Made by a program: the position numbers and the translations under genes. Of a stretch of 64,000 nucleotides of DNA, positions 39,737 through 50,114 are shown piece after piece. The DNA lies in contig JAAFYY010000001.1 in assembly GCA_014284505.1 (NCBI GenBank), positions 2,914,001 through 2,978,000 of the forward strand, written 5' to 3'. Position 1 is the stretch's first letter; every line of letters begins with the position of its first letter. Below the pieces are notes generated by a model. The model had not been told where the DNA came from, searched no databases, and saw nothing but the letters and a program-made list of their open reading frames with translations. This DNA comes from Streptacidiphilus sp. 4-A2. GTDB lineage: Bacteria > Actinomycetota > Actinomycetes > Streptomycetales > Streptomycetaceae.

Positions 39737-41047
39737 ATGAGCGCTGATACCGCTCCCGACGCGTGGCAGGCCCGGTCCGACCGCCTGGGAAGACTGGCCC
39801 TGCTGCCCATCCTGGCCGTGGCCACGGTGCTGGCGGTGCTCGCCGCGCCGGGCGGTCCGCACTCCTGGATCTCCGGCCTGGGCGGCCCGGCGGGGTGACC
39901 CTGGTCGCCCTGAGCGCCCTGTGGTCACTGGCTCTCAGCCGCTACCCGACCACCGGCGTACCGGCGTCCACCCGGACCCTGGTCTTCTGTGTGCACGCCC
40001 TGCTGGCCGGGGGGCTGGTCGGGCTGAGCCCCTGGTACGGGTGTTCGCGATCAGCGGCTACTTCTTCGCCGACGAGCTGCCGCCCCGGCGACGCAGGGCC
40101 GGGTTCGCCCTGACCGCCACCTTCCTGGCGGCCGCGCAGACGGACGGCTACCCGAACGGCTGGAACACGCACACCCTGGTCTTCCTGCTGATGGCCGGCC
40201 TCAATATGACCCTGGTCCTGCTCATGGCCGGCCTCACCAACCGGGTGATGGCCCAGAACGCCGAGCGGGGCCGGATGGTCGAGCAACTGGGCGAGGCCAA
40301 CCGCCGGTTGCAGGCCTCGATGACCGAGAACGCCGGATTGCACGCCCAACTCCTGGTCCAGGCCAAGGAAGCGGGCATCGTGGAGGAACGCCAGCGGCTG
40401 GCGGGCGAGATCCACGACACCCTCGCCCAGGGGCTCACCGGCATCGTGGCGCAGCTCGAGGCGGCCAGGCAGGCACGCCATGACGAGGCCGAGTGGAGCC
40501 GCCACCTCGATCTCGCCGTCTCCCTGGCCCGGTCCAACCTCACCGAGGCCCGCGCTCGGTGCGGGCCCTGCGTCCGGAGCAGTTGGAGCAGGCGACGCTG
40601 CCGGAGGCCATCGACGCGCTGGCCCGGAGCTGGTCCGAGCACTCCGCGGTCCCCGCCGAGGTCGAGACCACCGGGATGCACTGCCCGGCGGGGCCGGACG
40701 TGGAGGCGGCGCTGTTCCGGGTGGCCCAGGAGGCGCTGTCGAACATCGCCAAGCACTCCCGGGCGTCGAAGGTCCATCTGACCCTCACCTACCTCGACGA
40801 CACCCTGCTGCTGGATGTCGCCGACAACGGCGTGGGGTTCACCACCACCGACCGACCCGCCGCCAGCAGAAACGGCAACGGCTTCGGCCTGGCCGGTATG
40901 CGGCACAGACTGGAGCGCCTCTCCGGGACACTCAACCTGGAGTCCGCCCCGGGCGAGGGCACCATCGTCAACGCCGCGGTCCCGATCCAGGCGCCCGCCC
41001 CCACCCCCTTCCCCGTTCCGAACCCGGTGACTGGAGCAACCCGATGA
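39737..41047 (+). CDS. NarL-type sensor histidine kinase (HisKA_3)
   Basis: About 436 residues with frame changes near 39893, 40045 and 40553. ATG 39737 gives MSADTAPDAWQARSDRLGR. About six membrane helices occupy the first half. The phosphoacceptor is in RLAGEIHDTLAQGLTGIVAQ (40396-40455), a HisKA_3 box. The ATPase domain has EALSNIAKHSRAS (N box), DNGVGF and FGLAGMRHRLERL. The stop overlaps the ATG of the response regulator. It lies 64 nt after the ABC permease, so this pair may sense stress related to that exporter, as BceS/LiaS-type systems do. Confidence 0.9.
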
Positions 41048-41681
41048 GCCCGATCCGACTGCTGATCGTGGACGACCACCCCGTCATGCGCGACGGCCTG
41101 CGCGGGGTGTTCGCCGGCGATGCCGGATTCGACGTCGTCGGCGAGGCGGGGGACGGAGCGGAAGCGGTCCGTCAGGCCCAGCGCACCGACATAACCGTCG
41201 ACGTGGTCCTGATGGACCTCCGCATGCCCGGTACCGGCGGGGTGGAGGCCATCCTCCGGCTGCGCGAACTCAAGCACCCTGCAAGGGTTCTGGTGCTGAC
41301 CACCTTCGACGCCGACCGTGACGTGCTGCCCGCGATCGAGGCCGGGGCCACCGGCTACCTGCTCAAGGACGCCCCGCGCGAGGAGCTGATCCGGGCGGTG
41401 CGGGCGGCCCACGCCGGTCAGCCGGTGCTGTCGCCCTCCGTCGCCGGAACGCTGATGGGCCGCCTCGGTGCCCGCGAACCGGGCGCCCTCAGCCCCGCGA
41501 ACTGGACGTGCTCCGGCTTGTCGCCTCCGGCGCCACCAACCAGGCCGTCGCCCGGGAACTGCATGTCAGCGAGGCCACCATCAAGACCCACCTGATGCAT
41601 CTCTACGGCAAACTGGGAGTCCGCGACCGCGCCGCGGCAGTGGCCGTGGCCTACGATCGCGGACTCCTCGGCCAGAACTGA
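41044..41681 (+). CDS. NarL/LuxR-family response regulator
   Basis: About 212 residues with one frame change near 41500. Receiver domain: acidic pair LIVDDHPVMRDGL, phosphoacceptor VLMDLRMPG, Thr in VLTTFDAD, Lys in LLKDAPREEL. The C-terminal LuxR-type helix-turn-helix reads ELDVLRLVASGATNQAVARE then LHVSEATIKTHLMHLYGKLG. Starts on the kinase stop (ATGA). Likely phosphorylated by the kinase encoded just upstream. Confidence 0.92.
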
Positions 41682-41711
41682 CCTCCAGCACTCACCCTCA
41701 GAACTGACCCG

Positions 41712-41744
41712 CTGACCGGCCGGGTTGCGGCCGGCGCCGGTCAG
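41712..41744. terminator. Bidirectional hairpin between convergent genes
   Basis: Arms CTGACCGGC (41712-41720) and GCCGGTCAG (41736-41744). The right arm contains the stop codon of the convergent minus-strand gene. Confidence 0.55.
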
Positions 41745-42117
41745 GTGCGGATGAGGTTCATCAGCTCGGTCGCCACATTCAGCACCGGCAGCGCGGTGTC
41801 GCCGATCTCCCTGGCCAGGCTGGTCAGCAGGCGCAGGGTGTCCCGCCAGCGACGCCGCTCGACCGTGGTGGGCCGGCTGAGCACCGGAAGGGTCTCCGCG
41901 AGGCTCTGCTGATCCTCTTCGCCGATCCCGAATCGGACGACAACTGGGCTACCAGAGAGGCCAGTTGGGCGAACATGGCGGAGATCTCGGGCGGCAGGCC
42001 CGGGTCGTCGGCCCGGCCGGTGTTGTGCTGGATGCCGACATGGTTGCTGCCGCCGTAGATGCTGACCCGGTCGCCGTACTGGATGCCCGGGGCGTTGCCC
42101 TCGTTGCCGCGGTTCAT
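41741..42117 (-). CDS. Hypothetical protein, downstream partner of a DUF6232-like membrane protein
   Basis: About 125 residues with one frame change near 41945. ATG 42117 overlaps the stop of the upstream gene (ATGA). It begins MNRGNEGNAPGIQYGDRVSI and shares the motif VSIYGGSNHVGIQHN with the end of its neighbour (VNIYGGQGNTGIS). The rest is helical (LPPEISAMFAQLASLVAQL, then RRWRDTLRLLTSLAREIGDT). This Gly/Asn-rich strand motif resembles those found beside effector-associated domains in actinobacterial conflict systems; function unknown. Confidence 0.7.
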
Positions 42118-42799
42118 TTCGAGATCCCCGTGTTCCCTTGCCCGCCATAGATGTTGACGTCGTCGCCGAGACGGAACTGCCGCATGTCCACGATCATATT
42201 GTTGTTGATGATCTCGTGGAACTCGATCTCCGGGTTCTCGATCGCCTGCGTGATCTTCTGGGCCAGTTCGAGCTGAGGCCCCGGTGTCTTCCAGGCCAGC
42301 AGCGCGGTCGGCGGTCCCGCCGTGTCGACCGCCAGGGCGAAGAGCCGGCCCTGCTTCAGTACCGGCAGCGTGTCGATCAGGAAGAAGGCGACCACCGTGA
42401 CCAGCGCCAGGGCGACGATCCACCCGCCGCCGGCCGACTGCTGGCCGCCGTCACCGCCGTCACCCGAGTCCACCCCGTTGGAGATGGAGGACAGCACGTA
42501 GATACCGACGGCCGCCAGCACGACAAACGCCGTGAACTTGAGGAATCGCCGGATGGTGGCACCGTACCTCGGCACGATGACGGTGGGACTGACCCGGGCG
42601 ACCGTTGCCAGCGGGTAGGCCGCGGCCCCGACCCAGAGAATGCGCTTGCTCACCGATACCTGCAGACCATGACCGCTGGGGGCGTACCCGGGCATCGGCG
42701 GAGCCGACGCCGACGCGGCCATGGTTCGGCGTACCGGGCCCGGCGCGGCGGCGCCGGGGGATCGCCCTGGGTCGAGTAGGACGGATGAGTCGGCTGCAT
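42114..42799 (-). CDS. Membrane protein resembling the actinobacterial DUF6232 family
   Basis: About 228 residues with one frame change near 42722. ATG 42799 (MQPTHPSYSTQGDPP) is preferred over the ATG at 42722 because GGGGGAA precedes it. After a Pro-rich lead comes VSVSKRILWVGAAAYPLATV, typical of this family, then helix FTAFVVLAAVGIYVLSSI, a Gly/Asp/Gln stretch, helix IVALALVTVVAFFLIDTLP, and a cytosolic part LFALAVDTAGPPTALLAWK ending in the YGGQGNTG motif. It forms a two-gene unit with the next gene. Function unknown. Confidence 0.72.
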
Positions 42800-43105
42800 A
42801 CGGATTCCCCCGAGATGTCGTTCATCGATCCAGTGGCAGAGCGTCACGGCGCATGCCCCACGCCGTGGGAGCAACAATCTCTCCGTGTACGCGCCCACTG
42901 TGCGACGACCATTAACCAGCAGTACGCGCGCCTACGCAAGTCGTATAGCGCTGACGGGGTTTGTGGCACCGGACGCCCCCGGGCATGGTCCCCGCCCGGG
43001 GCGGCGGGGGGTGGGACCGGGCACTGCTGTGCCCGGTCCCACCGCGGCGGCCTCTCCCCCGCGGCGGCCGCCGCGTGCTCCCCCTGTCCCCTTCGCGTCC
43101 GGCAG
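42800..43105. other. Intergenic region, no supported gene
   Basis: About 300 nt. It holds the promoter side of the DUF6232-like gene and a GC-rich stretch with CCCCGCCCGGGG-like inverted sequence near 42990-43040 that may end the minus-strand transcript of the next gene. No coding frame stands out. Confidence 0.5.
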
Positions 43106-43457
43106 TCAGCACTCGGGCATGCCGGGCACCGGGTCGTGGCCGGTGGCGAGGTACTCGCCGGAGACGTCGCCGTAGTAGGCGCTGTCGCCGCTCATATAGG
43201 CGCCGTAGTACCAGACGTTGTCCCCGGCGATGTCGTCCCCGCGCTTCCAGCAGTCGGCGTAGAAGGTCCGGCCCTTGGGAATGGTGACGACGACGCCGCA
43301 GCTGACGGAGGCCGCAGCCGGCTCGTTCAAACCGCGGCCTTGGTGGTGTAGCCGCCGTTGGCATCGGCGCTGGCCGTGCCCGCGGCCGCCAGCATCGTGC
43401 CGGCCAGGGCCAGCCCGGTGGCCAGGGCAGCGCGACCTTCCTCGGTGCGGGGCGCAT
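43106..43457 (-). CDS. Small secreted SH3b-like protein
   Basis: About 118 residues after frame changes near 43420 and 43335. ATG 43457 with GGAGACACC upstream. Signal peptide read across the first shift: LATGLALAGTMLAAAGTASA. The mature protein has two or three Cys and aromatic-rich strands (VSCGVVVTIPKGRTFYADCW, then NVWYYGAYMSGD) ending GHDPVPGMPEC. This matches the small SH3-like secreted proteins of streptomycetes. Role unknown. Confidence 0.75.
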
Positions 43458-43733
43458 GGTGTCTCCTTCGCATGTCGTTGCGGGTCCGGTGGTACGCGTG
43501 GATCCCGTGCCACGCGCCGGATCGGCGGGGCGCGGGGCGCGGGCCGCGGTCGTGCCCGTCGGGTGGCCGGAGCCAGGTGCGGGCGGCGACGAGTCACGAA
43601 GGTAGGCGGCGGCCGTGCCCCCGGGCATCAACCCCGGGGTGAACCGCGGTGGCGGTCCCAGCAGCCCGGTCCGCCTCGGCGCTTCCAACCAGGGGTGGAC
43701 GCCCGGACGGGCGCGGGCGGCTACGGTGCGCGG

Positions 43734-45055
43734 GTGACTACAGCAAGCGTGCGCGGGCGGGAGGCAGGGTTCCGGGCGGAGGCGCCCGGGGCCGGGAGAC
43801 GGCAGTGGCTGCTGGACTCCGCCCTGGCCGTGGGCCTGCTGACGGTCGCACTGCTGCTCTGCGGCCAGTCGGACGCCCCCTGGCGCGGGCTGGACGCGCC
43901 GGGCATCGCCCTCACCGCCCTCACCGTGCTGCCGGTGGCGGCCCGCCGACGTGCCCCCTGGACCACGCTCTGCCTGTGCTGCGCGGCCTGGGCCGTGCTG
44001 ATCGCACTGGACTACTGGCCGGTCGTCGGCTCCTACGGCCCGCTGCTCGCGCTGTACAGCGTCGCGGCGGCCCTGGGGCGTACCGGTGCACTGGCCGGCT
44101 CACCCATGCTGGCCGCCGACTGGGTCTTCGGCTGCCTGCACGCCCCGCACACCACCGCGAACCTGGCGACCGTTGCCGCGCAGGCGCTGGTCGTCCCGCC
44201 GGTCATGGCAGTTTTCGGGCTCCAGGCCTTCCGGCTGGCCCAACGCAACCGCCGGCTCGCGCAGTTGACCGCCCAGCTGGACCGGGAGCAGGCGGCGCGG
44301 GCTGCCCACGCGATCACCACCGAACGCCTGCGCATCGCCCGGGAGCTGCACGACGTCGTCGCCCACCACCTGTCCGTGGTGTCCGTCCAGAGCGGTCTGG
44401 CCTCGTATGTCTTCGACTCCGACCCGGCCACCGCCCGCGCCGCGATGCGCACCGTCGGCGAGGCCGGCGGCGAGGCGCTGGAGGAGATGCGCACCCTGCT
44501 CCAGCTGCTGCGCACCGGAACCGACCCCGCACCCGGCTCCGGCCCGGCCGGGGCGGCGGATCCGGCGCGGGCCGATCCGGGGACGCCGGATGCGGGACGC
44601 CGGACCCGGTCCCCTGTCTGCGTCCGGCGCCCGCCCTGGCGCGGACCGTGGAACTGGTCGACCGGATGCGCACCCTGGGGATCGACGTCCGGCTGACCCT
44701 CTCCGGGCAGCAGCGTCCGCTGGCCCAGCGCGTGGAACTGTCGGCCTACCGGATCGTGCAGGAAGCGCTGACCAATATCCTCAAACACGCGGGCCCGACC
44801 CGGGCCGAGGTCTCGTTGCACTTCGGTGCCGAACAGTTCGTCGGCCGGATCACCGACGAAGGCCCACGCGCGGGCGCGGACGGGAGCCGGACCAGGATCC
44901 CGGGAGCCGGGAACGGCTTGATCGGTATGCATGAACGCGTCAGAATACTCGGCGGCACCATTCGCACCGAGCGACGGGTCCACGGGGGTTTCGAAGTGGT
45001 CTTCACCCTTCCCGCCATCCCCGGAGCCGCCCAGGAGAACGGTTCACCCGAGTAG
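43734..45055 (+). CDS. NarL-type sensor histidine kinase (second two-component system)
   Basis: About 440 residues with one frame change near 44600. GTG 43734. Membrane segments fill residues 30-170 (SALAVGLLTVALLLCGQS and others). The HisKA_3 box is RIARELHDVVAHHLSVVSVQ near 44335, ATPase boxes are EALTNILKHAGPT and NGLIGMHERVRILGG. The linker between them (44525-44625) is Gly/Ala/Pro-rich. The response regulator begins 44 nt later. Signal unknown. Confidence 0.9.
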
Positions 45056-45098
45056 GGCGAACGGGCGGGCGGGGCGCCTGCATCGGAAGGTACGAGGG

Positions 45099-45822
45099 AT
45101 GAACAGGGTACTGATCGCCGACGACCAGGTACTGATACGCGCGGGACTGGCCGCCATCGTGCGGGCCGCGCCCGGCCTGGAGGTCTGCGGCGAGGCCGCC
45201 GACGGCGAGGAGGCCGTCGCACTGGCCGCCACGACCCGCCCGGACATCGTGGTCATGGACATCCGGATGCCCCACCTCGACGGGATCGAGGCCACTCAGC
45301 GCATCCTGGCGACCTGCCCCGAGCCGGTACCGCGGATCCTGATCCTCACCACCTTCGACCTGGACGAGTACGTGTACCTGGCGCTGCGGGCCGGTGCCAG
45401 CGGCTTCATGCTCAAGGACACGCCGCCCGACCGGCTGCTGACCGCGATCGACACCGTCTGCCGCGGCGAGATGCTGTTCAGCCCCAGCATCACCTGCCGC
45501 CTGGTCCAGCACTACACCGCCACCGGCGCCCCGGCGCCGAACAGGCCCCCGCGCCGCTCCCGGCAGTCCCGGCGGTTCCAGCAGTCCCGGCTCCGGTGAC
45601 CCCGGCGAGCTGGCCGGAGCTGACCACCCGCGAGCTGGAGGTGCTCCGGCTGGTCGGCGAGGGCCTGAGCAACCAGGAGATCGCCGAGCGCCTGTTCGTC
45701 ACCGTCGCCACCGTCAAGTCCCATCTGAACCGGCTGCTCGCGAAGCTCCGGCTGACCACCCGGGTCCAGGCCGTGGTCATCGCCTACGAATCCGGCCTGG
45801 TCCGCCCCGGCACCCCGGCTGA
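45099..45822 (+). CDS. NarL/LuxR-family response regulator (second system)
   Basis: About 240 residues. ATG 45099 after GAGGG. Receiver: VLIADDQVLIRAGL, phospho-Asp in IVVMDIRMPHLDG, Thr in ILTTFDLDE, Lys in FMLKDTPPDRLL. A Pro/Arg-rich linker (45520-45595) contains a frame change. The LuxR-type domain reads ELTTRELEVLRLVGEGLSNQ, then EIAERLFVTVATVKSHLNRL. As written the last frame runs on past this point; a missing C near 45815 would end the protein at TGA 45820-45822, which fits normal length and the convergent gene ending at 45846. Confidence 0.88.
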
Positions 45823-45845
45823 CGCGGCGGTCGCCGGGGCCCGGT

Positions 45846-46335
45846 TCAGGCGATGGGGGCGCCGGGGACGCGGCGGCCGCCGTTGCGCTGCTGCCAGGCG
45901 CGGTAGACCCCCCGGCGTCGTGGGGCTCGTGCCGCATCGGCAGCCGGCGCTGGTCCCAGCTCTTGGCGAACTCGCCGTAGAAGGTGTCGAGTTCGAAGTA
46001 CTTGCGGTCGTCCACATAGTGCGGCTCATAGGCGTCGCGGGTGGTGAGGAAGACAACCTCGTCCGGGGAGCAGTAGTACAGCGAGCCCAGGCACATCGGG
46101 CACGGGTGGGCGAGGACGTAGATGGTGGTACCGGTCAGGTGCTCGGTGCCCAGCTTGGTGCAGCCTCGCGGATGGCGAGGATTTCGGCGTGCGCGGTGGG
46201 GTCGTTGGTCTGGGCGACCCGGTTCGCGCTCTCGGCCAGGATCCGGCCGTCCTTGACGATGACGGTGGCGAACGGGCGGCCGCCTTCGGCGACGTTCTGG
46301 CGGGCGATGTCGATCGTGCGCTGCGCGAAGTCCAT
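45846..46335 (-). CDS. Nucleoside/tRNA-type cytidine-deaminase-fold deaminase
   Basis: About 163 residues with frame changes near 46160 and 45910. ATG 46335 gives MDFAQRTIDIARQNVAEGGR. Zinc and proton-shuttle motif TAHAEILAIREA; second zinc motif HPCPMCLGSLYY. The C-terminal part LDTFYGEFAKSWDQRRLPMR is like guanine deaminase (GuaD) and related small deaminases. It is the last gene of the minus-strand cyanate cluster, separated from cynS by a hairpin. The substrate is not settled; guanine or another amino-heterocycle releasing ammonia is likely. Confidence 0.85.
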
Positions 46336-46377
46336 TGCAGGGGTCCTTTGCTGGAGAGGCGGAGGGTGGGTGTGGGC

Positions 46378-46406
46378 GCCCGGGCGGGTTCACCGCCCGC
46401 CCGGGC
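46378..46406. terminator. GC hairpin between cynS and the deaminase gene
   Basis: Arms GCCCGGGCGGG (46378-46388) and CCCGCCCGGGC (46396-46406), 11 bp with a 7-nt loop. It probably attenuates transcription of the deaminase gene. Confidence 0.65.
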
Positions 46407-46432
46407 ACTGCCACCGGTCGGATCGGGGCCGG

Positions 46433-46903
46433 TCAGAAGGGCTTGGTCGGCAGGTACTTGCCGTCCAGGGTGATCACGGCGCGCTCGCCGCCCTCGGGGT
46501 CGGCGACCTTCTTCACGTCGAGCCTGAAGTTGATCGCGCTGATGATGCCGTCGCCGAGCTGCTCGTGGACCAGGGCCTTGAGGGTGGTGCCGTAGACCTG
46601 GAGCATCTCGTAGAAGCGGTAGATGGTCGGGTCGGTCGGGATGCCGCCCGGGATGGAGCCGCGGACGGGGATGGTCTGCAACAGCATCGCCGCGTCCGCG
46701 TCCAGGCCGAGGAGCTCGGCGACAGCCTCGGCGGAGGCCTGGGGCAGCGGGTGCTGGCCGAGGACGGCCGCGGTGACGAAGGCGACCGACAGGCCGGCCG
46801 CGTCGGCCAGCTGCTGCCAGCTGAGGTCCTTGCGGGTCTTGGCCTCGACGGCGGCGATGGCGAGCTGCTGGCGGGCGGTGGGGTCGAGCTGGGCGTGCAC
46901 CAT
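46433..46903 (-). CDS. cynS: Cyanate hydratase (cyanase)
   Basis: 156 residues, intact and exactly the usual family length. ATG 46903 after GAAAGGACACCACCGTC. The N-terminal helix-turn-helix-like domain is [20 protein letters not shown]. The active-site residues of the E. coli enzyme (Arg96, Glu99, Ser122) are present with correct spacing in [11 protein letters not shown] and [10 protein letters not shown]. It converts cyanate and bicarbonate to ammonia and CO2. The carbonic anhydrase gene lies just upstream in the same operon, which resupplies bicarbonate. Confidence 0.97.
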   Translation of the reverse strand: MVHAQLDPTARQQLAIAAVEAKTRKDLSWQQLADAAGLSVAFVTAAVLGQHPLPQASAEAVAELLGLDADAAMLLQTIPVRGSIPGGIPTDPTIYRFYEMLQVYGTTLKALVHEQLGDGIISAINFRLDVKKVADPEGGERAVITLDGKYLPTKPF

Positions 46904-46956
46904 GACGGTGGTGTCCTTTCGTGGTGGTCCGGGATCCGGGGCGGCGGGGTGTGGGG

Positions 46957-47549
46957 TCAGGCGGCCAGGGCAGCCGTGGCGGCGGAGTCGTCGAGCTGGG
47001 TGACCGCGCCGGTGCGGATGTCGTAGACCCAGCCGTGCAGGGTGACCTGGTGCGCGGCCAGCGCGCGGGCCACCGCGGGGTGGGTGGCCAGGCTGGCCAG
47101 CTGGGCGAGGACATTGCCCGCACCAGCGCGTCCACCCCCTCGGTGGTGCGGGCCAGTGCGGCGTCCGCATGGCGCAGCCAGTGGGCGACGGCCGGCAGGG
47201 TGCCCAGGTCCTGGCCCTCGGCCAGGGCGGTCATCGCACCGCAGGCGGAGTGTCCGCAGACGACGATGTCGGTGACGCCGAGGACGGTGACCGCGTACTC
47301 GATGCTCGCCGCCACCCCGTCGGCGCCGGTGGTGTGCGCGGGGACGAGATTGCCGGCGGTGCGGATGACGAACAGCTCGCCCGGCTCGCTTCCGGTGATC
47401 AGCTCGGGCACCACCCGGGCGTCGGAGCAGCCGATGAACAGCGTCGTGGGCGTGTGGGTGGTCGCCAGGTGGGCGAAGAGCTCCGCCTTGGCCGGGAAGA
47501 CGTCGCGCCGGAAACGCGCGACACCTGCTGCGAGGTCGTGCACGGTCAC
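46957..47549 (-). CDS. cynT: Beta-class carbonic anhydrase
   Basis: About 197 residues with one frame change near 47125. GTG 47549 behind GAAGGGAG. Zinc ligands are visible: Cys in FIGCSDARV, and His plus Cys in [11 protein letters not shown]; the Asp-Arg dyad is in CSDAR. The C-terminus reads [15 protein letters not shown]. It interconverts CO2 and bicarbonate and serves cyanase by recycling CO2. First gene of the minus-strand cyanate operon, divergent from cynR. Confidence 0.94.
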
Positions 47550-47607
47550 TCCCTTCGGTGGTCGCCTGCCCGGTTGGGCTGACGAGTTCCACCATGCATG
47601 ACCTGCT

Positions 47608-47659
47608 CCTATAGTGTCCAAGACGCATTACTCATACTTTCTATAGGCATCACCTATAG
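47608..47659. promoter_or_regulatory. CynR-type operator cluster between cynT and cynR
   Basis: Inverted repeat CTATAGG (47641-47647), 5-nt spacer, CCTATAG (47653-47659), plus another CCTATAG at 47608-47614. LysR-type regulators bind such paired sites in divergent promoters; the pair nearest cynR overlaps its probable -10 region and would give autoregulation. Confidence 0.75.
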
Positions 47660-47667
47660 TTCGGGGC

Positions 47668-48563
47668 ATGGCCCTGGAACTGCGTCATCTGCGCTATCTG
47701 CTCGCCGTCGCCGAGCACGGCAGCTTCACCCGCGCAGCCGAGGAGCTGCGGGTCTCCCAGCCCACGCTCTCCCAGCAGGTCAGGCAGCTGGAGCGGACCG
47801 TGGGCGTCCAGCTGCTGGACCGCACCGGCCGCGCGGTGCGGCTGACCGACGCCGGTGCGAGCTATGTGCACTACGCCCGCCGCGCCCTCCAGGATCTGGC
47901 GGCCGCCGAACGCGCCGTGCTCGACGTCCAGGATCTCTCCCGGGGCGCCCTGCGGCTGGCCATGACCCCGACCTTCACCGCCTACCTGATCGGCCCGCTG
48001 GTCGAGCAGCTCCACTCCCGCCATCCCGGAATCACGCTGGACGTCCGGGAGTTGACGCAGGACCGGATCGAGTCCGGGCTGCTGGCCGACGAGCTGGACC
48101 TCGGCATCGCCTTCCAGGGACCCCACCTGCCCGGCATCACCGGAACCGACCTGTTCACCGAGACCCTGAGCCTGGTCGTCGGCCCGCACCACCCCCGGGC
48201 GGCAGTACCGGGCCACTGCCGGTGACCGAGCTCGACCGGCAGCCCCTCGCCCTGCTCAGCAGCGACTTCGCCACCCGCGTCCATATCGACGACCACTTCG
48301 CCCGCAACCGCACGGCGCCGTCGATCGCGGTGGAGGCCAACTCCATCAACGCGCTGACCGAGATCGTCCGGCGCACACCGCTGGCCACGGTCCTGCCCGA
48401 CGCACTCACCCGCGACCACCCCCACCTGCACCCGGTGCCGCTCACCCCCGCCCTGCCCTCCCGCACCGTCGCCCTGCTGCGCCGCGAGACCGCCTACCAG
48501 AGCGCCGCCGCCCGCGCCTTCACCCGCCTCACCCGCGACTGGGCCGAGACCCTGGGCCCGTGA
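47668..48563 (+). CDS. cynR: LysR-family regulator, probable cyanate-responsive CynR
   Basis: About 298 residues with frame changes near 48212. ATG 47668. N-terminal helix-turn-helix ELRHLRYLLAVAEHGSFTRA, then AEELRVSQPTLSQQVRQLER. Effector domain with LRLAMTPTFTAYLIGPLVEQ. It is divergent from cynT-cynS, the same layout as in E. coli, so regulation by cyanate is likely. Its start lies 8 nt after the operator repeat. Confidence 0.88.
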
Positions 48564-48596
48564 GGGCAGCTGCCGGGCCGGAGCGCGCCGGTCGGG

Positions 48597-49219
48597 TCAC
48601 ACCCGCAGCCCCGGAGGGAAGCCGGTCCAGCGCAGTTCGGCCGACAGATGCCGGGTGTCGTTGTAGCAGAGGACCGACGGCGGCCGGCCGGGCGCATAAC
48701 GGATGACGGTCAGCGCGGCATTGCCGTGGTTGAGGCCGAGCCAGCGCCACGTGGGCGCAGCCATGGCGTGGCACACCAGCCAGCCGATCAGAAAGCTGTG
48801 TGTGAGCACGAGTTCGTGGCGTTCCTCCCGGCCGGCCACCGGTCCGGTGAAGTGCCTCCAGGGCCTGGCGCGCCAGCACCGGGCCGCGTTCGCGCTCCCC
48901 GGCGGTGAACCCGTCCAGGAAGCGCAGCAGGAAGTCGGCGCTGTCGGGCGGCAGTTCGTCCCGCTCCGGCAGGTGCGGTGGATAGTCCCCGGCGACATCC
49001 GAGACCCGTAGCGGGACTTCGGCCAGCTGCTCACCGATCAGGCGCGCGGTCTGCGCAGCCCTGGGGAGCGGGCCGTGGTGCACGGTGGAGAGGGGGCGGT
49101 CGCGAAGTCGCCGGCCGAGCAGGACCGCGTCGGCGTCCCTGTTGCGACAGACCGCCGCCGGCCGGATCCGCCTCGCCGTGCCGGACCAGGTAGAGGTACC
49201 GGGGGGCCGTTCCCGTCAT
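48597..49219 (-). CDS. Histidine phosphatase (phosphoglycerate mutase-like)
   Basis: About 207 residues after frame changes near 49150, 49075 and 48840. ATG 49219 opens MTGTAPRYLYLVRHGEADP, with the catalytic RHG motif. The second His region reads HELVLTHSFLIGWLV, and PRAAQTARLIGEQLAE is typical of the family. The substrate (phosphosugar, nucleotide or protein) is not known. It converges with cynR. Confidence 0.82.
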
Positions 49220-49348
49220 CTGCCGGACTCCTTCGGGCCGATCGCGCAATTTCGGATGACCCCGGGATGACGCCGTCCTCGCAGGTCCCGGTTCCGGGTA
49301 CGGCCGCGCTCAGCAGCCGGCGCGGGGCCCGCCGCGGGACAACCCCGT

Positions 49349-49975
49349 TCAGGGGCGCGCGGGGCCCGGGGCCGACGGCAGGCGGTAGATGTAGCGGTTC
49401 TCACTGTCCACGGTGCCGTCGGTGGCAAAGCCCAGACGCCGGGCCAGCCGTTGGGAGGGCAGGTTGTCCACCCCGATCAGGGCGACCACCGGCAGCTCCG
49501 GGAGCGTCCGGCCGGCGAGTTCCAGCCCGGCCCGGGCCGCCTCGGCGGCAAGACCACGGCCCCAGGCGGAGGGCACGAAACGGTAGTAGAGGTTGAGCAC
49601 GCGCTCGCCCCCCAGTTCGATGACCCGTAGGCCCGAGAAGCCGGACACCTCCGCCGGATTGCCGCGCGGCACCACCAGGCAGTAGCCGATGCCGTCGCGC
49701 TCCCAGTCGGCCAGCCACACCCGCAGCACAGCCTCGCTCTGCGCCGGCGACCGGTGCGGGCCGTTCGGGTTGTACGCGTTGGTGGCCGGGTCCCCGTGCA
49801 CCGCGAACACGGCCGCGGCGTCCCCGTCCTGAAGGCGCAGCAACAGCAGGCGCTCGGTCTGCACTACCCCGACCCGCTCGACCAGCACGGCATCCACCCT
49901 GTCCAGTAATGACTGCTTGTGGATGGAGACTATTACAAAGCCGGGCCCGCGACGCAAGGGCCGATCTGCGGACAC
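49349..49975 (-). CDS. GNAT-family N-acetyltransferase
   Basis: 208 residues from ATG 49975 as written, but the usual RimJ-type opening VVQTERLLLLRLQDGDAAAV begins near residue 37, so a GTG further in is possible. Motif A reads VPSAWGRGLAAEAARAGLEL and motif B VALIGVDNLPSQRLARRLGF. The acyl-CoA-dependent acetylation target may be an amino acid, antibiotic or ribosomal protein. It is divergent from the SDR gene. Confidence 0.88.
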   Translation of the reverse strand: MSADRPLRRGPGFVIVSIHKQSLLDRVDAVLVERVGVVQTERLLLLRLQDGDAAAVFAVHGDPATNAYNPNGPHRSPAQSEAVLRVWLADWERDGIGYCLVVPRGNPAEVSGFSGLRVIELGGERVLNLYYRFVPSAWGRGLAAEAARAGLELAGRTLPELPVVALIGVDNLPSQRLARRLGFATDGTVDSENRYIYRLPSAPGPARP

Positions 49976-50114
49976 CCCGGCCGCCGACCGAGCCGGTGGC
50001 GTGCTCGGGTCTGGCTAACTCCCTTTCCGCGCGCCATGTTTCGGGAGTGATCGCGGGCTGTGGCAGAGTTCGACCCGCGTGCAAACTACTGGACCCATTT
50101 CTGATGGAGCGTCA

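Noticed and set aside
46026..47621. Single long minus-strand frame across the cyanate genes
   Set aside because: It joins pieces of carbonic anhydrase and deaminase with unrelated sequence because of frame errors; cynS in its own frame shows the real layout.
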